From NCBI GenBank assembly GCA_017934185.1, contig JAGBJY010000014.1, forward strand, positions 1-39,486: a stretch of DNA of 39,486 nucleotides, written 5' to 3'. This document shows, one piece after another, positions 14,878-22,621 of the stretch. The DNA is from Bacteroidales bacterium. Lineage in GTDB: Bacteria > Bacteroidota > Bacteroidia > Bacteroidales > UBA932. The notes beneath the pieces are model-generated. The model saw only the letters and a program-made list of their open reading frames with translations. It was not told the DNA's origin and searched no databases. The position numbers were made by a program, and so were the translations under genes. The stretch's first letter is position 1, and every line of letters begins with the position of its first letter.

Positions 14878-14970
14878 GTCCTTAGTGACTAGCCGGTGAG
14901 TATTACTGTGGGGCGTAGTTCCTATTCGAGTCGCGCCGGAAAAGAGTAGTTTCTGCTGCTCTTTTTTTTG
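14878..14970 (+). ncRNA. Small RNA, about 93 nt, opposite the head operon
   Basis: Starts about five bases after a perfect consensus promoter and ends at a strong intrinsic terminator: AAAAGAGTAG (14941-14950) pairs with CTGCTCTTTT (14957-14966, one G-U) and eight T residues run to 14970. The body has GC-rich pairing potential (GCCGG near its start, GCCGGA near its end; GGGGCG/CGCGCC) and no open frame of note. It lies on the strand opposite the head operon, between its F and gpG genes, so it is antisense to the polycistronic transcript. Class unknown. Confidence 0.75.
14941..14970 (+). terminator. Terminator of the 14878 small RNA
   Basis: Ten-base-pair stem with a 6-base loop and T8, the clearest intrinsic terminator in the window. 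Confidence 0.9.
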
Positions 14971-14997
14971 CTATTTCGACATTTTCTTATAAGAACT

Positions 14998-15028
14998 TGC
15001 ATTTCTAGAATCGATTTCATATATTTGC
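14998..15028 (+). promoter_or_regulatory. Second rightward promoter in the F-gpG gap
   Basis: TTGC (14998-15001), 19 bases, TATATTTG (15021-15028), a full match to TAnnTTTG with the common TTGC variant upstream. Expected start about 15033. It would transcribe a hairpin-rich segment and then run antisense into the F gene. Confidence 0.7.
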
Positions 15029-15032
15029 AGAA

Positions 15033-15087
15033 AACATGCGGGGGGTAGACCGGGAAACCGGAGCCTCCCGCTCCCCTTTTAAAAGGG
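15033..15087 (+). ncRNA. Candidate antisense/hairpin RNA at the F 3' end
   Basis: GCGGGGGG (15039-15046 region) pairs with CCTCCCGC, enclosing a CCGG-GAAA-CCGG hairpin with a GNRA tetraloop; the palindrome CCCTTTTAAAAGGG (15074-15087) follows and contains the F stop codon. There is no T-run, so the 3' end is unknown. It could be an antisense regulator of F, or on the other strand simply the 3' structure of F mRNA. Confidence 0.45.
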
Positions 15088-16377
15088 TTCATCATAGACA
15101 ATTTGTTCATCTTGAATGCAAACGACGCGCTTGAATTTGATGTATTGTCCATCATGCTGCTTTTCAAGTCCTCTGAACATGCCCAATGCCCTTCTAAGTT
15201 TCTCCGGAGTATAACCTCCATTCGGAAATAGTATGATGGCCACTTCTGTCTTGCGTTTAGATGCGCAATGAAGCAATCCCTTTTTTATGTTTTCCACTGT
15301 CCCGGTTTCCCGGCTTGCTATTTCACAAAGCATTCCATCCCAGGTTCCTTCAGTGAAACGCTGATATTTTTCTCCGTGGAATTCACTCTCAAGTATTACT
15401 GAATGTCCATTTGCAAATCCTACATCTTGCACAGTCACCTCATAATCCCCCTTATTTTTATCGAAGTTGTGTTCGACGTGGGTTGCTTTTAGTGCCCCTG
15501 TTTTTTCGTTGAATTCAACATTCTCATAGTCAGGGTCATTTTTGTATTTCCGATACAGTTCTCTCCTGCGTTCCATCTTGCGATCATCCCAGGCTTTTTG
15601 GATACGGCGTTTATCTTCTTCAGTCCTTCTCATGCTGGACGGGCTGCGCTTCTTCAGGAAGTTATCCACCGCCTGCTGGGCACCTGGGTAAGCTTCGGTG
15701 ATGTACGGATGGGTGTCGCTGAACAACTTGCCGTCCTGGGCCGGGTTGTTATCCAGGCCGGGCATGGGGAGCGGCGGGGTGTAGCCGTCCAGGGCTTCGG
15801 CGTTCACCGGCTCATCGGTCTGCATGAGGCTGCACTTGCAGTTCCAGCGGTCACCAGGGCGGTGCTCCTGCCAGAAGGGGTGATTCACCGGCAGGGTGAG
15901 TTTCTTTGTCCAGTAGTGCTCGTGCAGCGGATCCGGAGTGATGGATGTAGTAGGCATCCAGCGCACATTGGGGAACACGTCCTGCTCTTCCAGGAAGTGC
16001 TTCCAGTCGGCCGCCAAGTGCGCCCGATGGACGGCCGTATCGTACTCCGTCTTCAGCCACTGGTGGCAGTAGTGGTCGGTCATGCCCTTGATATCCCGCT
16101 TCCATTTGTCGAAACTCTTGAGTCGGCCGGTCTCCCTGTCGATAAGCTGAGCAGCGATATCATTCTGCATCCGGTGGGTGCGGAAGGCCGAGAAGACGGC
16201 ATTGTTGGTGCGCAGTTCGTACAGGAAGCGGTCGGTGACGACTTCCGGGTCGATGCTTTCGGCCAGGCCTTTTGCCGTGGCCAGGTTGAACCGACGCAGC
16301 GTCTCCTCGAAGATATGGGTCTCAATCTCCGTGTGTACGTCAATCTCTTTGTAGTAGATGGCACGCAGGCCGTCCAT
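15079..16377 (-). CDS. Mu F-like head morphogenesis protein with C-terminal nuclease-toxin-like domain, 432 aa
   Basis: Residues about 1-250 are the Phage_Mu_F head morphogenesis/minor capsid domain, ending in the diagnostic DRWNCKC (Trp178, Cys180, Cys182). After a basic linker (about 255-290) a separate domain (about 295-432) has the strand-helix layout of BECR-fold tRNase domains found at C-termini of contact-dependent toxins and of Phage_Mu_F proteins: NGHSVILES, then TVENIKKGLLHCASKRK, VAIILFPNG, LRRALGMFRG and a final strand. The DNA for this domain is AT-richer than the rest. It would be carried in the virion. The frame stays open for at least 33 codons upstream of ATG 16377, with a CSCPVC motif but no start codon. 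Confidence 0.85.
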   Translation of the reverse strand: MDGLRAIYYKEIDVHTEIETHIFEETLRRFNLATAKGLAESIDPEVVTDRFLYELRTNNAVFSAFRTHRMQNDIAAQLIDRETGRLKSFDKWKRDIKGMTDHYCHQWLKTEYDTAVHRAHLAADWKHFLEEQDVFPNVRWMPTTSITPDPLHEHYWTKKLTLPVNHPFWQEHRPGDRWNCKCSLMQTDEPVNAEALDGYTPPLPMPGLDNNPAQDGKLFSDTHPYITEAYPGAQQAVDNFLKKRSPSSMRRTEEDKRRIQKAWDDRKMERRRELYRKYKNDPDYENVEFNEKTGALKATHVEHNFDKNKGDYEVTVQDVGFANGHSVILESEFHGEKYQRFTEGTWDGMLCEIASRETGTVENIKKGLLHCASKRKTEVAIILFPNGGYTPEKLRRALGMFRGLEKQHDGQYIKFKRVVCIQDEQIVYDEPF

Positions 16378-16479
16378 GAGCGCCTGCGGGCTGAAGGATA
16401 TGCCATGCTCGGCCCCATCGTTGCGGAAGCCGCTACCGGTACTGCAGACCGGGCAACTGCACCTGTACTGCCCGTCTAG
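16378..16479 (-). other. In-frame, start-less N-terminal extension of the F-like gene
   Basis: From just after the portal stop codon to ATG 16377 the F frame is open and encodes plausible protein (RCSCPVC zinc-ribbon-like, then GISFSPQAL). No ATG, GTG or TTG lies in it. The frame is -1 relative to the portal and overlaps its end. Options are a non-canonical start, a -1 frameshift from the portal gene, or a sequence error. Confidence 0.5.
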
Positions 16480-17840
16480 AAGAAGGGCAAAGGATCGTCT
16501 TTGGACGCCCCGTCCTGCGGGGCTAGGCCGAAAAAACGCTTGAAGCGGTCAAAGAACCTGGCACTCTCTTCGTTGGTCGGCCGCTGGTTCAGTTGCTCGG
16601 CCAGTTGCCGGGTCCGCTCGGCTTTCTTCTGGGCCTCGGCCTCCTGCTGTGCCTTCTGGGCGTCGTAATCATCCGGCTTCTCGACGTCGAATGTCTTATA
16701 CAGGTAGTCGTCGGACATCGGCAGGCCCATCTCCTTGAGTTTGGAGACCACGTTGATCTGGACCTGTTTGTCCTGGTACTTCTGCTCCACCCGGACAAAC
16801 TCTCCGCCTTCGGTGTTCACGCCCAGGGCGGAGAATATCTCCGTCATGTCGTAGTTGAGCAGATCCAGGATGAACTGCACGTCATCGTCGGTGATCTTCA
16901 GTTGCTCCTTTGCCTGGACGGTGCCCAGGGCCTGCGTCCCGTTGGTGTCGGACTTCGTCGTGAGGGTGTTGCCCAGGACGGCGACGGACATCTCGTCGTT
17001 ACAGTTGGCCGTAAAGCGCTCATAGAGGTCGTTTGTGCCGCTTTTACCCTGTGCTTCATGTAACTGCATGCCGGAACCTTCCGGATGGATATACACGGCA
17101 TTTATGCCCTGTTGCCGGGCATCATTCAGCAGGCGCTTCCGTGCCTCTTCGTCTCCGGCCGTGTAGGTGTACTCACGGATGGGCATGCCGAAGATCTGGC
17201 AGAACTGCGCCCAGTCTCCCAGGTTGCCGCGCTTATAGAGTGCATACGGTGCGCACGTGGCCAGCTTGCCAAGGCCCCTTGGATTATCGCAGATGACCAG
17301 GCAGTTGGCGAAGGCGTCCAGGGGGATGCCGGTCACGTCGGTCTCGTACAGAAGCACCTCCCGCTTGACCGGGTCGAAGTGCTTCCTGTCTATGAGGTCG
17401 AAAGTGATCCATCCCCGCTCATCCCGGCGGAACTGGCAGAGGGTGAATCCCCAGAGTTTGGAGTTGACCGCCTCCTTGATGAAAGAGCGGAACCAGGGGC
17501 TCTTGATCTGTTCGTTCACCTCATCCACCGGCTTGCCGTTCCGCTGGAACTCGAAGCGCTCCCGGGCAACCGCGCTCAGGCGCTTGTCGATGATGCCGGA
17601 GAGGTGGCCATCGGTGGTGATGATGGAGTGATAGATATCGTAGAGTTCCGTCCGGTTGTAGAAATCTATGGCGCTGGCGCTCTCAATGGACGCCATGTAC
17701 CGCCTGATATTGAAGTGGAACAACTCCGGGCTCTGCAGGATGATGGTCGGGTTCTGCTGCCCGGGCATGATATCGCTTGCTCCGGCCGAAGTGATGGTCT
17801 TTTTTGCGGCGGGCCGGCCGCGTTTTCTGGTCTCTTCCAT
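16476..17840 (-). CDS. Portal protein, DUF935 family, 454 aa
   Basis: Mu gp29-type portal, forming the dodecameric vertex for DNA packaging and tail attachment. Recognised by the conserved middle: GHLSGIIDKR (about 80-90), FDLIDRKHF, ICDNPRGLGKL, FGMPIREYTY and NDEMSVAVLGNTLTT. A Lys/Arg-rich N-terminus and a Glu/Lys/Gln-rich helical tail flank it. The length is normal for the family (Mu gp29 is 512). It lies between DUF1320 and F in the leftward operon. Confidence 0.93.
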   Translation of the reverse strand: MEETRKRGRPAAKKTITSAGASDIMPGQQNPTIILQSPELFHFNIRRYMASIESASAIDFYNRTELYDIYHSIITTDGHLSGIIDKRLSAVARERFEFQRNGKPVDEVNEQIKSPWFRSFIKEAVNSKLWGFTLCQFRRDERGWITFDLIDRKHFDPVKREVLLYETDVTGIPLDAFANCLVICDNPRGLGKLATCAPYALYKRGNLGDWAQFCQIFGMPIREYTYTAGDEEARKRLLNDARQQGINAVYIHPEGSGMQLHEAQGKSGTNDLYERFTANCNDEMSVAVLGNTLTTKSDTNGTQALGTVQAKEQLKITDDDVQFILDLLNYDMTEIFSALGVNTEGGEFVRVEQKYQDKQVQINVVSKLKEMGLPMSDDYLYKTFDVEKPDDYDAQKAQQEAEAQKKAERTRQLAEQLNQRPTNEESARFFDRFKRFFGLAPQDGASKDDPLPFF

Positions 17841-17855
17841 GGTGGATAGTTTGCG

Positions 17856-18296
17856 TTAAAGGTGGGTGGGGCGCAGTTCTTCCGAAGATATCTGCCAGGG
17901 GGAATTCTGCGCCAGTTTCTCTTCCGGCAGCCGGGGTGCTCCGGCGATAGTGATCTTCCCGGCGGCGACAGCCTTCAGCCATTCGATGGCTCGGTTGTAA
18001 CGGTCCTTCCGGACTTCCGACATCTTATAGGGGTTGTGCTGGCAGAAGATGTGATAGATGGCGATGTCGAGCGCCATCATGAGTACCAACTGGTTCCTTT
18101 CTGTACCGGTTGCTCCGAAAATGGCGTCACAGTCGTAGAACTTGTCCATGTAGGAGCGCATCTCATCGATGGCTCTGTCTTCGCAGATCTCGATGATGGC
18201 GGAGTCTTCTGTGGGGCTGTCGTGCCTCAGGAGCGCGTCCAGTATCTCCCGGTGGATGCTGGCATCGTAGTCTTCCAGCGTGATAAATTGGCTCAT
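17856..18296 (-). CDS. DUF1320 (Mu gp36-like) head-tail connector protein, 146 aa
   Basis: N-terminal ITLEDY, then a helical bundle with EDRAIDEMRSYM and LVLMMALDIAIYHIF and RYNRAIEWLKAVAAGKITI, all typical of the DUF1320/gp36 family, which is a head-tail connector-like adaptor. The placement between terminase and portal differs from Mu, where it follows the capsid gene. Start codon ATG 18296 is 36 bases after the terminase stop. Confidence 0.88.
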   Translation of the reverse strand: MSQFITLEDYDASIHREILDALLRHDSPTEDSAIIEICEDRAIDEMRSYMDKFYDCDAIFGATGTERNQLVLMMALDIAIYHIFCQHNPYKMSEVRKDRYNRAIEWLKAVAAGKITIAGAPRLPEEKLAQNSPWQISSEELRPTHL

Positions 18297-18331
18297 ATTG
18301 AAACGGTGTTTAATAGGCGTTTAAATGGTTG

Positions 18332-19858
18332 TCACATCCGGTTGGAACTGTCGATGAGATCGTCCCTGGATATGGTCTCCACGGTGTTCCCGTCAAGGGC
18401 TGTCCGGCGGTTGATCTCAGCGACGGCGCCTTCCACGCAGTCCGGGCCGTCGGCCGGATAGGGAAGGGTCATCTCGAAGAGCCGGAACTGGTCCAGCAGT
18501 TCCTTCATGTGCGGGTTGTCGGCCTCCTCTTCGTTGAAGAGCCACGCCCCGTTGCGGTCGATAGGCTCCAGATTCGCCTCGATACGGGAGGCCTTGTCCG
18601 TCTTCGGCCGGGCGTCTCCGTTGATGAAGAGACTGTCTCCGCGCCGCTGGTTCTCTTCGCGGATGAGCGGCAGGAACACCTGCTCATAGAAAGGATCCTG
18701 CAGGGAGTTGTTTTCCACCACGTAGAAGACCGGCACACGGCCGGCCACCCAGGCCTTGCACTGGTAGAACCAGTCGATGAAGACGGCGTTGGACGGCCGG
18801 TCCACGAAGGCCTTCAGGATGTAGTATGTAGTCCGGATCTTGCCCATGAGGCAGACGGCCTTCGTCGAACTGGCCGACTTCCCTTTGTTGGAAGTGGAAG
18901 GGTCCCCGTAGCAGACCAGGAACTTGAACTTTGAGAGCGCCGGCATCTTGCCCAGGGGGAGGTTCTTGAACACCTTCCCCTCGTGGATGGGATTGTTCAT
19001 GTATTCTGCCTGGAAGGCGCCGGTGGAGATAGTGGCTTTCACGCGCTCGATATGCTCCTGGCTGTTCTTCTCGGGCCAGCTGCTCTTCCCGTTCTTGTCA
19101 ACGATGTTCACCACCATGTGCTTGTCGGCCTTTGCTCCCAGCCGGCCGATGACGGTATCCTTTGCGATGAGGTTGCCCTTTGCCAGGATGAGCGTCGGAG
19201 CGCTCACCGAACGTGTGGGGATGACGGCCCTTTCGATGAATTCCGTCTTTTTGTCCAGGATGACGGGATTCCGGCAGTCCTTGTCGGTGTCGTAGTCGTC
19301 GATGTCGATGATGTCCGGACGTACGGATTCATTCCTGGTACCACGCGGTGCGTTGCCATAGCCGACCGCCAGGAAGGTGAGGCCGCTCCGGGTGACGAAG
19401 TTTGACTCTTCCCACTTCGTGAGGGACTGCTGTTCCCCGTAGAAGTCGATGATCCGGCCGTTGGCCTCCAGGTTGGCACGGTAGGGCGCCAGCAGCCGCA
19501 CGGCGGCATCCTGCGTGGCACTGACCATCAGGAGATAGTGTTTCTTGCCGGTGAGCATCAGGAAGAGTTCCTCCATCATGGAGACGGTTGACTTGGCCAA
19601 CTCGCGGGCCCAACTCCAGACCTCGAACCATTCGGCATTCCTGCTGATCCGGTTGATGGCTTCCTTCTGGAAGGGTGCGAATGGGCAGGAGGCGTAGTTC
19701 GGGAAGAAATACGCCATCCACTCTACCGGATGCTTTTCCAGGTAGGCCTTCTTTTTTGCCTTTTCGGCCGCAGTCAGCCTTTCCGGAGGAGTCGCTTTCT
19801 TGATATCATTTTTGAATTGCTCCCACTCAAGATGAGCTCTTTTATCAATCTCCTTCAT
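18332..19858 (-). CDS. Terminase large subunit, 508 aa
   Basis: Packaging motor ATPase plus headful nuclease. N-terminal ATPase: adenine-binding FAPFQKEAI, a deviant Walker A in WARELAKST (about residue 85), Walker B in DIIDIDDYD (about 180-190). C-terminal RNase H-fold nuclease: VCYGDPS (about 310), the later FYVVENN and FINGDARPKTDK. The length is standard. It follows the small subunit by three bases. Confidence 0.94.
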   Translation of the reverse strand: MKEIDKRAHLEWEQFKNDIKKATPPERLTAAEKAKKKAYLEKHPVEWMAYFFPNYASCPFAPFQKEAINRISRNAEWFEVWSWARELAKSTVSMMEELFLMLTGKKHYLLMVSATQDAAVRLLAPYRANLEANGRIIDFYGEQQSLTKWEESNFVTRSGLTFLAVGYGNAPRGTRNESVRPDIIDIDDYDTDKDCRNPVILDKKTEFIERAVIPTRSVSAPTLILAKGNLIAKDTVIGRLGAKADKHMVVNIVDKNGKSSWPEKNSQEHIERVKATISTGAFQAEYMNNPIHEGKVFKNLPLGKMPALSKFKFLVCYGDPSTSNKGKSASSTKAVCLMGKIRTTYYILKAFVDRPSNAVFIDWFYQCKAWVAGRVPVFYVVENNSLQDPFYEQVFLPLIREENQRRGDSLFINGDARPKTDKASRIEANLEPIDRNGAWLFNEEEADNPHMKELLDQFRLFEMTLPYPADGPDCVEGAVAEINRRTALDGNTVETISRDDLIDSSNRM

Positions 19859-19861
19859 GGC

Positions 19862-20308
19862 TCAATACTTGGTTTTGAGGAATGCATCCCATAGGTCTGT
19901 GAATTCAATAGCCTTGACTGCGTCGACTCCGCGCAGCCAGGAGAGGAATGCGATACCGGCGCTCACCAGTTCGCGGATGCCGGATTCGCTCTCGATCTTG
20001 TCAATGGCGGCGGCCAGTTTGGCCAGGATGTCCGCTTCTGCGGATGTGGGCGTCCGCTGCCCCTCCTCCCGCTCAAGGATGGCGTCATTGATTCTCTGCA
20101 CGTGGGCGTACAGGTTCTTGAGCGTCTTTTCCTTGCCTACTGACATGGAGGCCTTGAGCTCAGGCCAGCCGTCATCCTTCGCCCACCGGGCGATGGTCTG
20201 CCTGGTGCAGCCCACCTTGGCAGCTATCTCCTCGAAGGTGAATTCGCCATGGAGATAGAGTTCCTTGGCGATGGTTTTTTTCTGGGTATTCTTCAGGGTG
20301 TTCGCCAT
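19862..20308 (-). CDS. Terminase small subunit-like protein, 148 aa
   Basis: An HTH near the N-terminus (about 15-45, FEEIAAKVGCTRQTIARWAKDDGW) followed by helical oligomerisation regions, as in phage small terminases that bind pac sites. First gene of the leftward operon. ATG 20308 is chosen over a TTG at 20329. Divergent from the protease gene at 20481. Confidence 0.85.
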   Translation of the reverse strand: MANTLKNTQKKTIAKELYLHGEFTFEEIAAKVGCTRQTIARWAKDDGWPELKASMSVGKEKTLKNLYAHVQRINDAILEREEGQRTPTSAEADILAKLAAAIDKIESESGIRELVSAGIAFLSWLRGVDAVKAIEFTDLWDAFLKTKY

Positions 20309-20480
20309 GTGTTTGATTTTTTTCTGCAAAAATGGCTTCTGGTTGCTTCAGTTGCAATTTTTAAAATTATCCAATACCATTTTTCGTTATCGCACATATC
20401 AAATTTTGATATTGCGTAATTCTGAAAATTGCAACTAAACGCTTTCTGGCGCATTTTTGTGTCGAAATTTTTTATCAAAA
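20309..20480. promoter_or_regulatory. Divergent late control region with palindromes
   Basis: Separates the leftward head operon from the rightward late operon. It carries a 17-base palindrome ATATCAAATTTTGATAT (20396-20412) whose arms equal the ATATCAAA half-site in the early operator, nested within a wide perfect 12-bp inverted repeat AGTTGCAATTTT (20350-20361)/AAAATTGCAACT (20425-20436). I see no complete TTTG-N19-TAnnTTTG promoter in either direction, so both late promoters probably need an activator. Confidence 0.65.
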
Positions 20481-21611
20481 ATGAAAGCGCCTATGCCCAA
20501 AGGTAAATTTTTCAATGTCATCGCTACCGGGAACGGCCGCGCATCTCTCATGCTGTATGGTGAGATCGGCGGTGAAGACGGTGTGAGCCCTGAGCAGATT
20601 GTGACGGAGATGTCTTATCTCTCCAATGAATATCCCATGATTGACGTGCATATCAATTCAATGGGCGGAGAGGTCTTTGCGGGCATCGCCATTTTCAATG
20701 CACTCAAGGACAGTCCGTCCATTGTCAATATCTACGTTGACGGTCTGGCCGCCTCCATCGCCGGCGTCATTGCCCTTTGCGGCAAGCCGTTGCACATGTC
20801 CCGTTTCTCCCGCTTGATGCTCCATGCCGTCTCTGGATCTTGCAAGGGCGGAGCGCGTGACATGCGGGAATGTGCAGACCTTATCGAAGGCCTGGAAGGC
20901 ACCCTGGCCGACATGATCAGCCAGAAGTGCGGCATGCCGTCCGAGGAGGTCAAGCTGACGTACTTCGACGGGAAGGACCATTGGCTGACTGCCGACGAGG
21001 CCGCACGTATCGGCCTTTGCGACGATATCTATGACATGGCGGGGGCCGACAGCCTGGGCTCCGCTCCAACCAACGAGCAGATTTATCAGTTCGTCAATCT
21101 GGCTGAGAAGAAACATTCACCAAACAATAAAGACATGGAATTCATTGACAAGATCAAGGGCATTGCCCCGTTCAAGGACCTGAGCGAAGACGCGATTCTC
21201 GCCAAGGTCAAAAGCATGTCCAACGAAGCCGCCAAGGTGGACGGTTTGCAGCAGCAGATCAGCACCCTGAAGGCCGAGAATGCCGAACTGAAGAAATCGG
21301 CTACGGACGCATTCCTCGATCAGGCTGTCTCCGAGGGCCGTATCTCCAAGGAGCAGAAGGATCAGTACCGCAAACTGATGGACGCGGATGCCGCGACCAC
21401 CCGTGAACTCATCAACTCCCTGCCGAAGTCGGCCCATCAGGTGAACATCCAGGACGTGCTGAACGGCGCCGCCAGTGCCGGCAACGCCACCGACCTGTCC
21501 AAGATGTCCTGGGACGAGATCGACAAAGCCGAGCGCCTGGGAGAGCTCAAGGATAAGTTCCCCGAGCTCTACAAGGCCAAGTTCAAGGAGAAGTTCGGCG
21601 TCTCCCTGTAG
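20481..21611 (+). CDS. Head maturation protease (ClpP-like, S14) with scaffold domain, 376 aa
   Basis: Residues about 20-190 are a ClpP-type serine protease: GGEVFAGIAIFNAL, nucleophile Ser92 (GLAASIAG) and His115 (LMLHAVSG). The C-terminal part (about 220-376) is Lys/Glu-rich, coiled and scaffold-like (AAKVDGLQQQISTLKAENAEL). Mu encodes protease and scaffold by nested genes (I/Z); here an in-frame ATG at 21135, after a Ser/Pro/Asn linker, could start a separate scaffold. ATG 20481 is used; an upstream TTG adds eight unlikely residues. First gene of the rightward late operon. Confidence 0.9.
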   Translation: MKAPMPKGKFFNVIATGNGRASLMLYGEIGGEDGVSPEQIVTEMSYLSNEYPMIDVHINSMGGEVFAGIAIFNALKDSPSIVNIYVDGLAASIAGVIALCGKPLHMSRFSRLMLHAVSGSCKGGARDMRECADLIEGLEGTLADMISQKCGMPSEEVKLTYFDGKDHWLTADEAARIGLCDDIYDMAGADSLGSAPTNEQIYQFVNLAEKKHSPNNKDMEFIDKIKGIAPFKDLSEDAILAKVKSMSNEAAKVDGLQQQISTLKAENAELKKSATDAFLDQAVSEGRISKEQKDQYRKLMDADAATTRELINSLPKSAHQVNIQDVLNGAASAGNATDLSKMSWDEIDKAERLGELKDKFPELYKAKFKEKFGVSL

Positions 21612-21636
21612 TGTAACCCCTAATCGCTGAAATACT

Positions 21637-22557
21637 ATGGCAGTACAGAAAGAAATCTGGCAACGGACCATCATCGAGGGCCTGTTTGCCGACAACACCT
21701 TCATGGCGAAGGCCGTCAACGACGACATGTACGTCAACGAAGGGAAAAAAGTCCATATCCCAAATGCCGGGGCTCCCTCCGGCGTTGAGCTGAACCGCTC
21801 CACGGTGCCTGCCACCGCGCAGAAGCGTATCGAGCAGGACGTCGAATACACCCTGGGCGAGCTCACCACCAATCCGGTGCACATCCCCTATGCCGACACC
21901 GTTGAGCTGTCCTACAACAAGCGCAACAGCGTGATCGACCAGGACCGCAAGCAACTCATCGAGTCTGCCGCAGAGGCCATGCTGGGCTACTGGTGCCCCG
22001 CCGCCGCCAACCGCGTGCTCGCCACCGGCGCCGCACAGACCGCCTGGACTCCCTCCGCCACCGGCACCCGTAAGAAGATCACCCCGGCCGACGTTGCCGC
22101 CCTGCAGACGCGCATGAACGCCGACAACGTGCCCATCACCGGCCGTTTCCTCCTGCTGGACGCCTACCAGTACGAGGCCCTTCTGTCGGCGCTCACCGAG
22201 ACCCAGGCCATCGGCTTCTTCCAGGCTGCCGACGTCAAGCGCGGCGTCATGGGCATGCTGTACGGTTTCGAGGTGATGATGCGTGCCACCGTGCTCCGTT
22301 TCGCCACGGCTACCAACCCGCTGGAAGGTACGTTCAAGGCCAAGAGCGAGGCCGGTGCCGCCACCGACAACGCCGGCGCCCTCGCCTGGCAGCAGGACTC
22401 CGTGTCCCGCGCCCTGGGTGAGGTGAAGATGTTCGACAGCGTGGACAATCCGCTGTACTATGGCGACATCTATTCCTTCCTTGTCCGTGTCGGTGGCGCT
22501 ATCCGCCGCTATGACAAGAAGGGCGTGTATGCCATCATCAACGGCCCCGCCTCCTAG
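21637..22557 (+). CDS. Major capsid protein, 306 aa
   Basis: Follows the protease/scaffold gene by 25 bases, as in most tailed phages. Sequence features are those of HK97-fold capsids of this phage group: an N-terminal arm, VNEGKKVHIPNAG, a helix VIDQDRKQLIESAAEAML (spine-like), GRFLLLDAYQYEALL and a conserved closing beta region. GC-rich codon use with strong bias, consistent with high expression. Confidence 0.88.
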   Translation: MAVQKEIWQRTIIEGLFADNTFMAKAVNDDMYVNEGKKVHIPNAGAPSGVELNRSTVPATAQKRIEQDVEYTLGELTTNPVHIPYADTVELSYNKRNSVIDQDRKQLIESAAEAMLGYWCPAAANRVLATGAAQTAWTPSATGTRKKITPADVAALQTRMNADNVPITGRFLLLDAYQYEALLSALTETQAIGFFQAADVKRGVMGMLYGFEVMMRATVLRFATATNPLEGTFKAKSEAGAATDNAGALAWQQDSVSRALGEVKMFDSVDNPLYYGDIYSFLVRVGGAIRRYDKKGVYAIINGPAS

Positions 22558-22567
22558 TCATTTCCAG

Positions 22568-22606
22568 AACCGAAGCCGCCTCTGGCCCCTCCGGGGGCGG
22601 CATATT
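22568..22606 (+). terminator. GC-rich hairpin after the capsid gene
   Basis: GCCGCC and GGCGGC arms with inner CTGG/CCGG pairing and an AT-rich tail (ATATTTAATT). It may end part of the transcripts or stabilise capsid mRNA; there is no long T-run. Confidence 0.55.
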
Positions 22607-22621
22607 TAATTCTACAACCAA

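Noticed and set aside
14915-14940. Fragment of a tRNA inside the 14878 small RNA
   Set aside because: Short stretches resemble tRNA 5' and T-loop sequence, but acceptor strands do not pair and the arms are missing.
15036-15137. Small plus-strand ORF after the second promoter in the F-gpG gap
   Set aside because: The 33-residue product overlaps hairpins and the F 3' end in antisense, with no ribosome-binding site; a non-coding transcript fits better.
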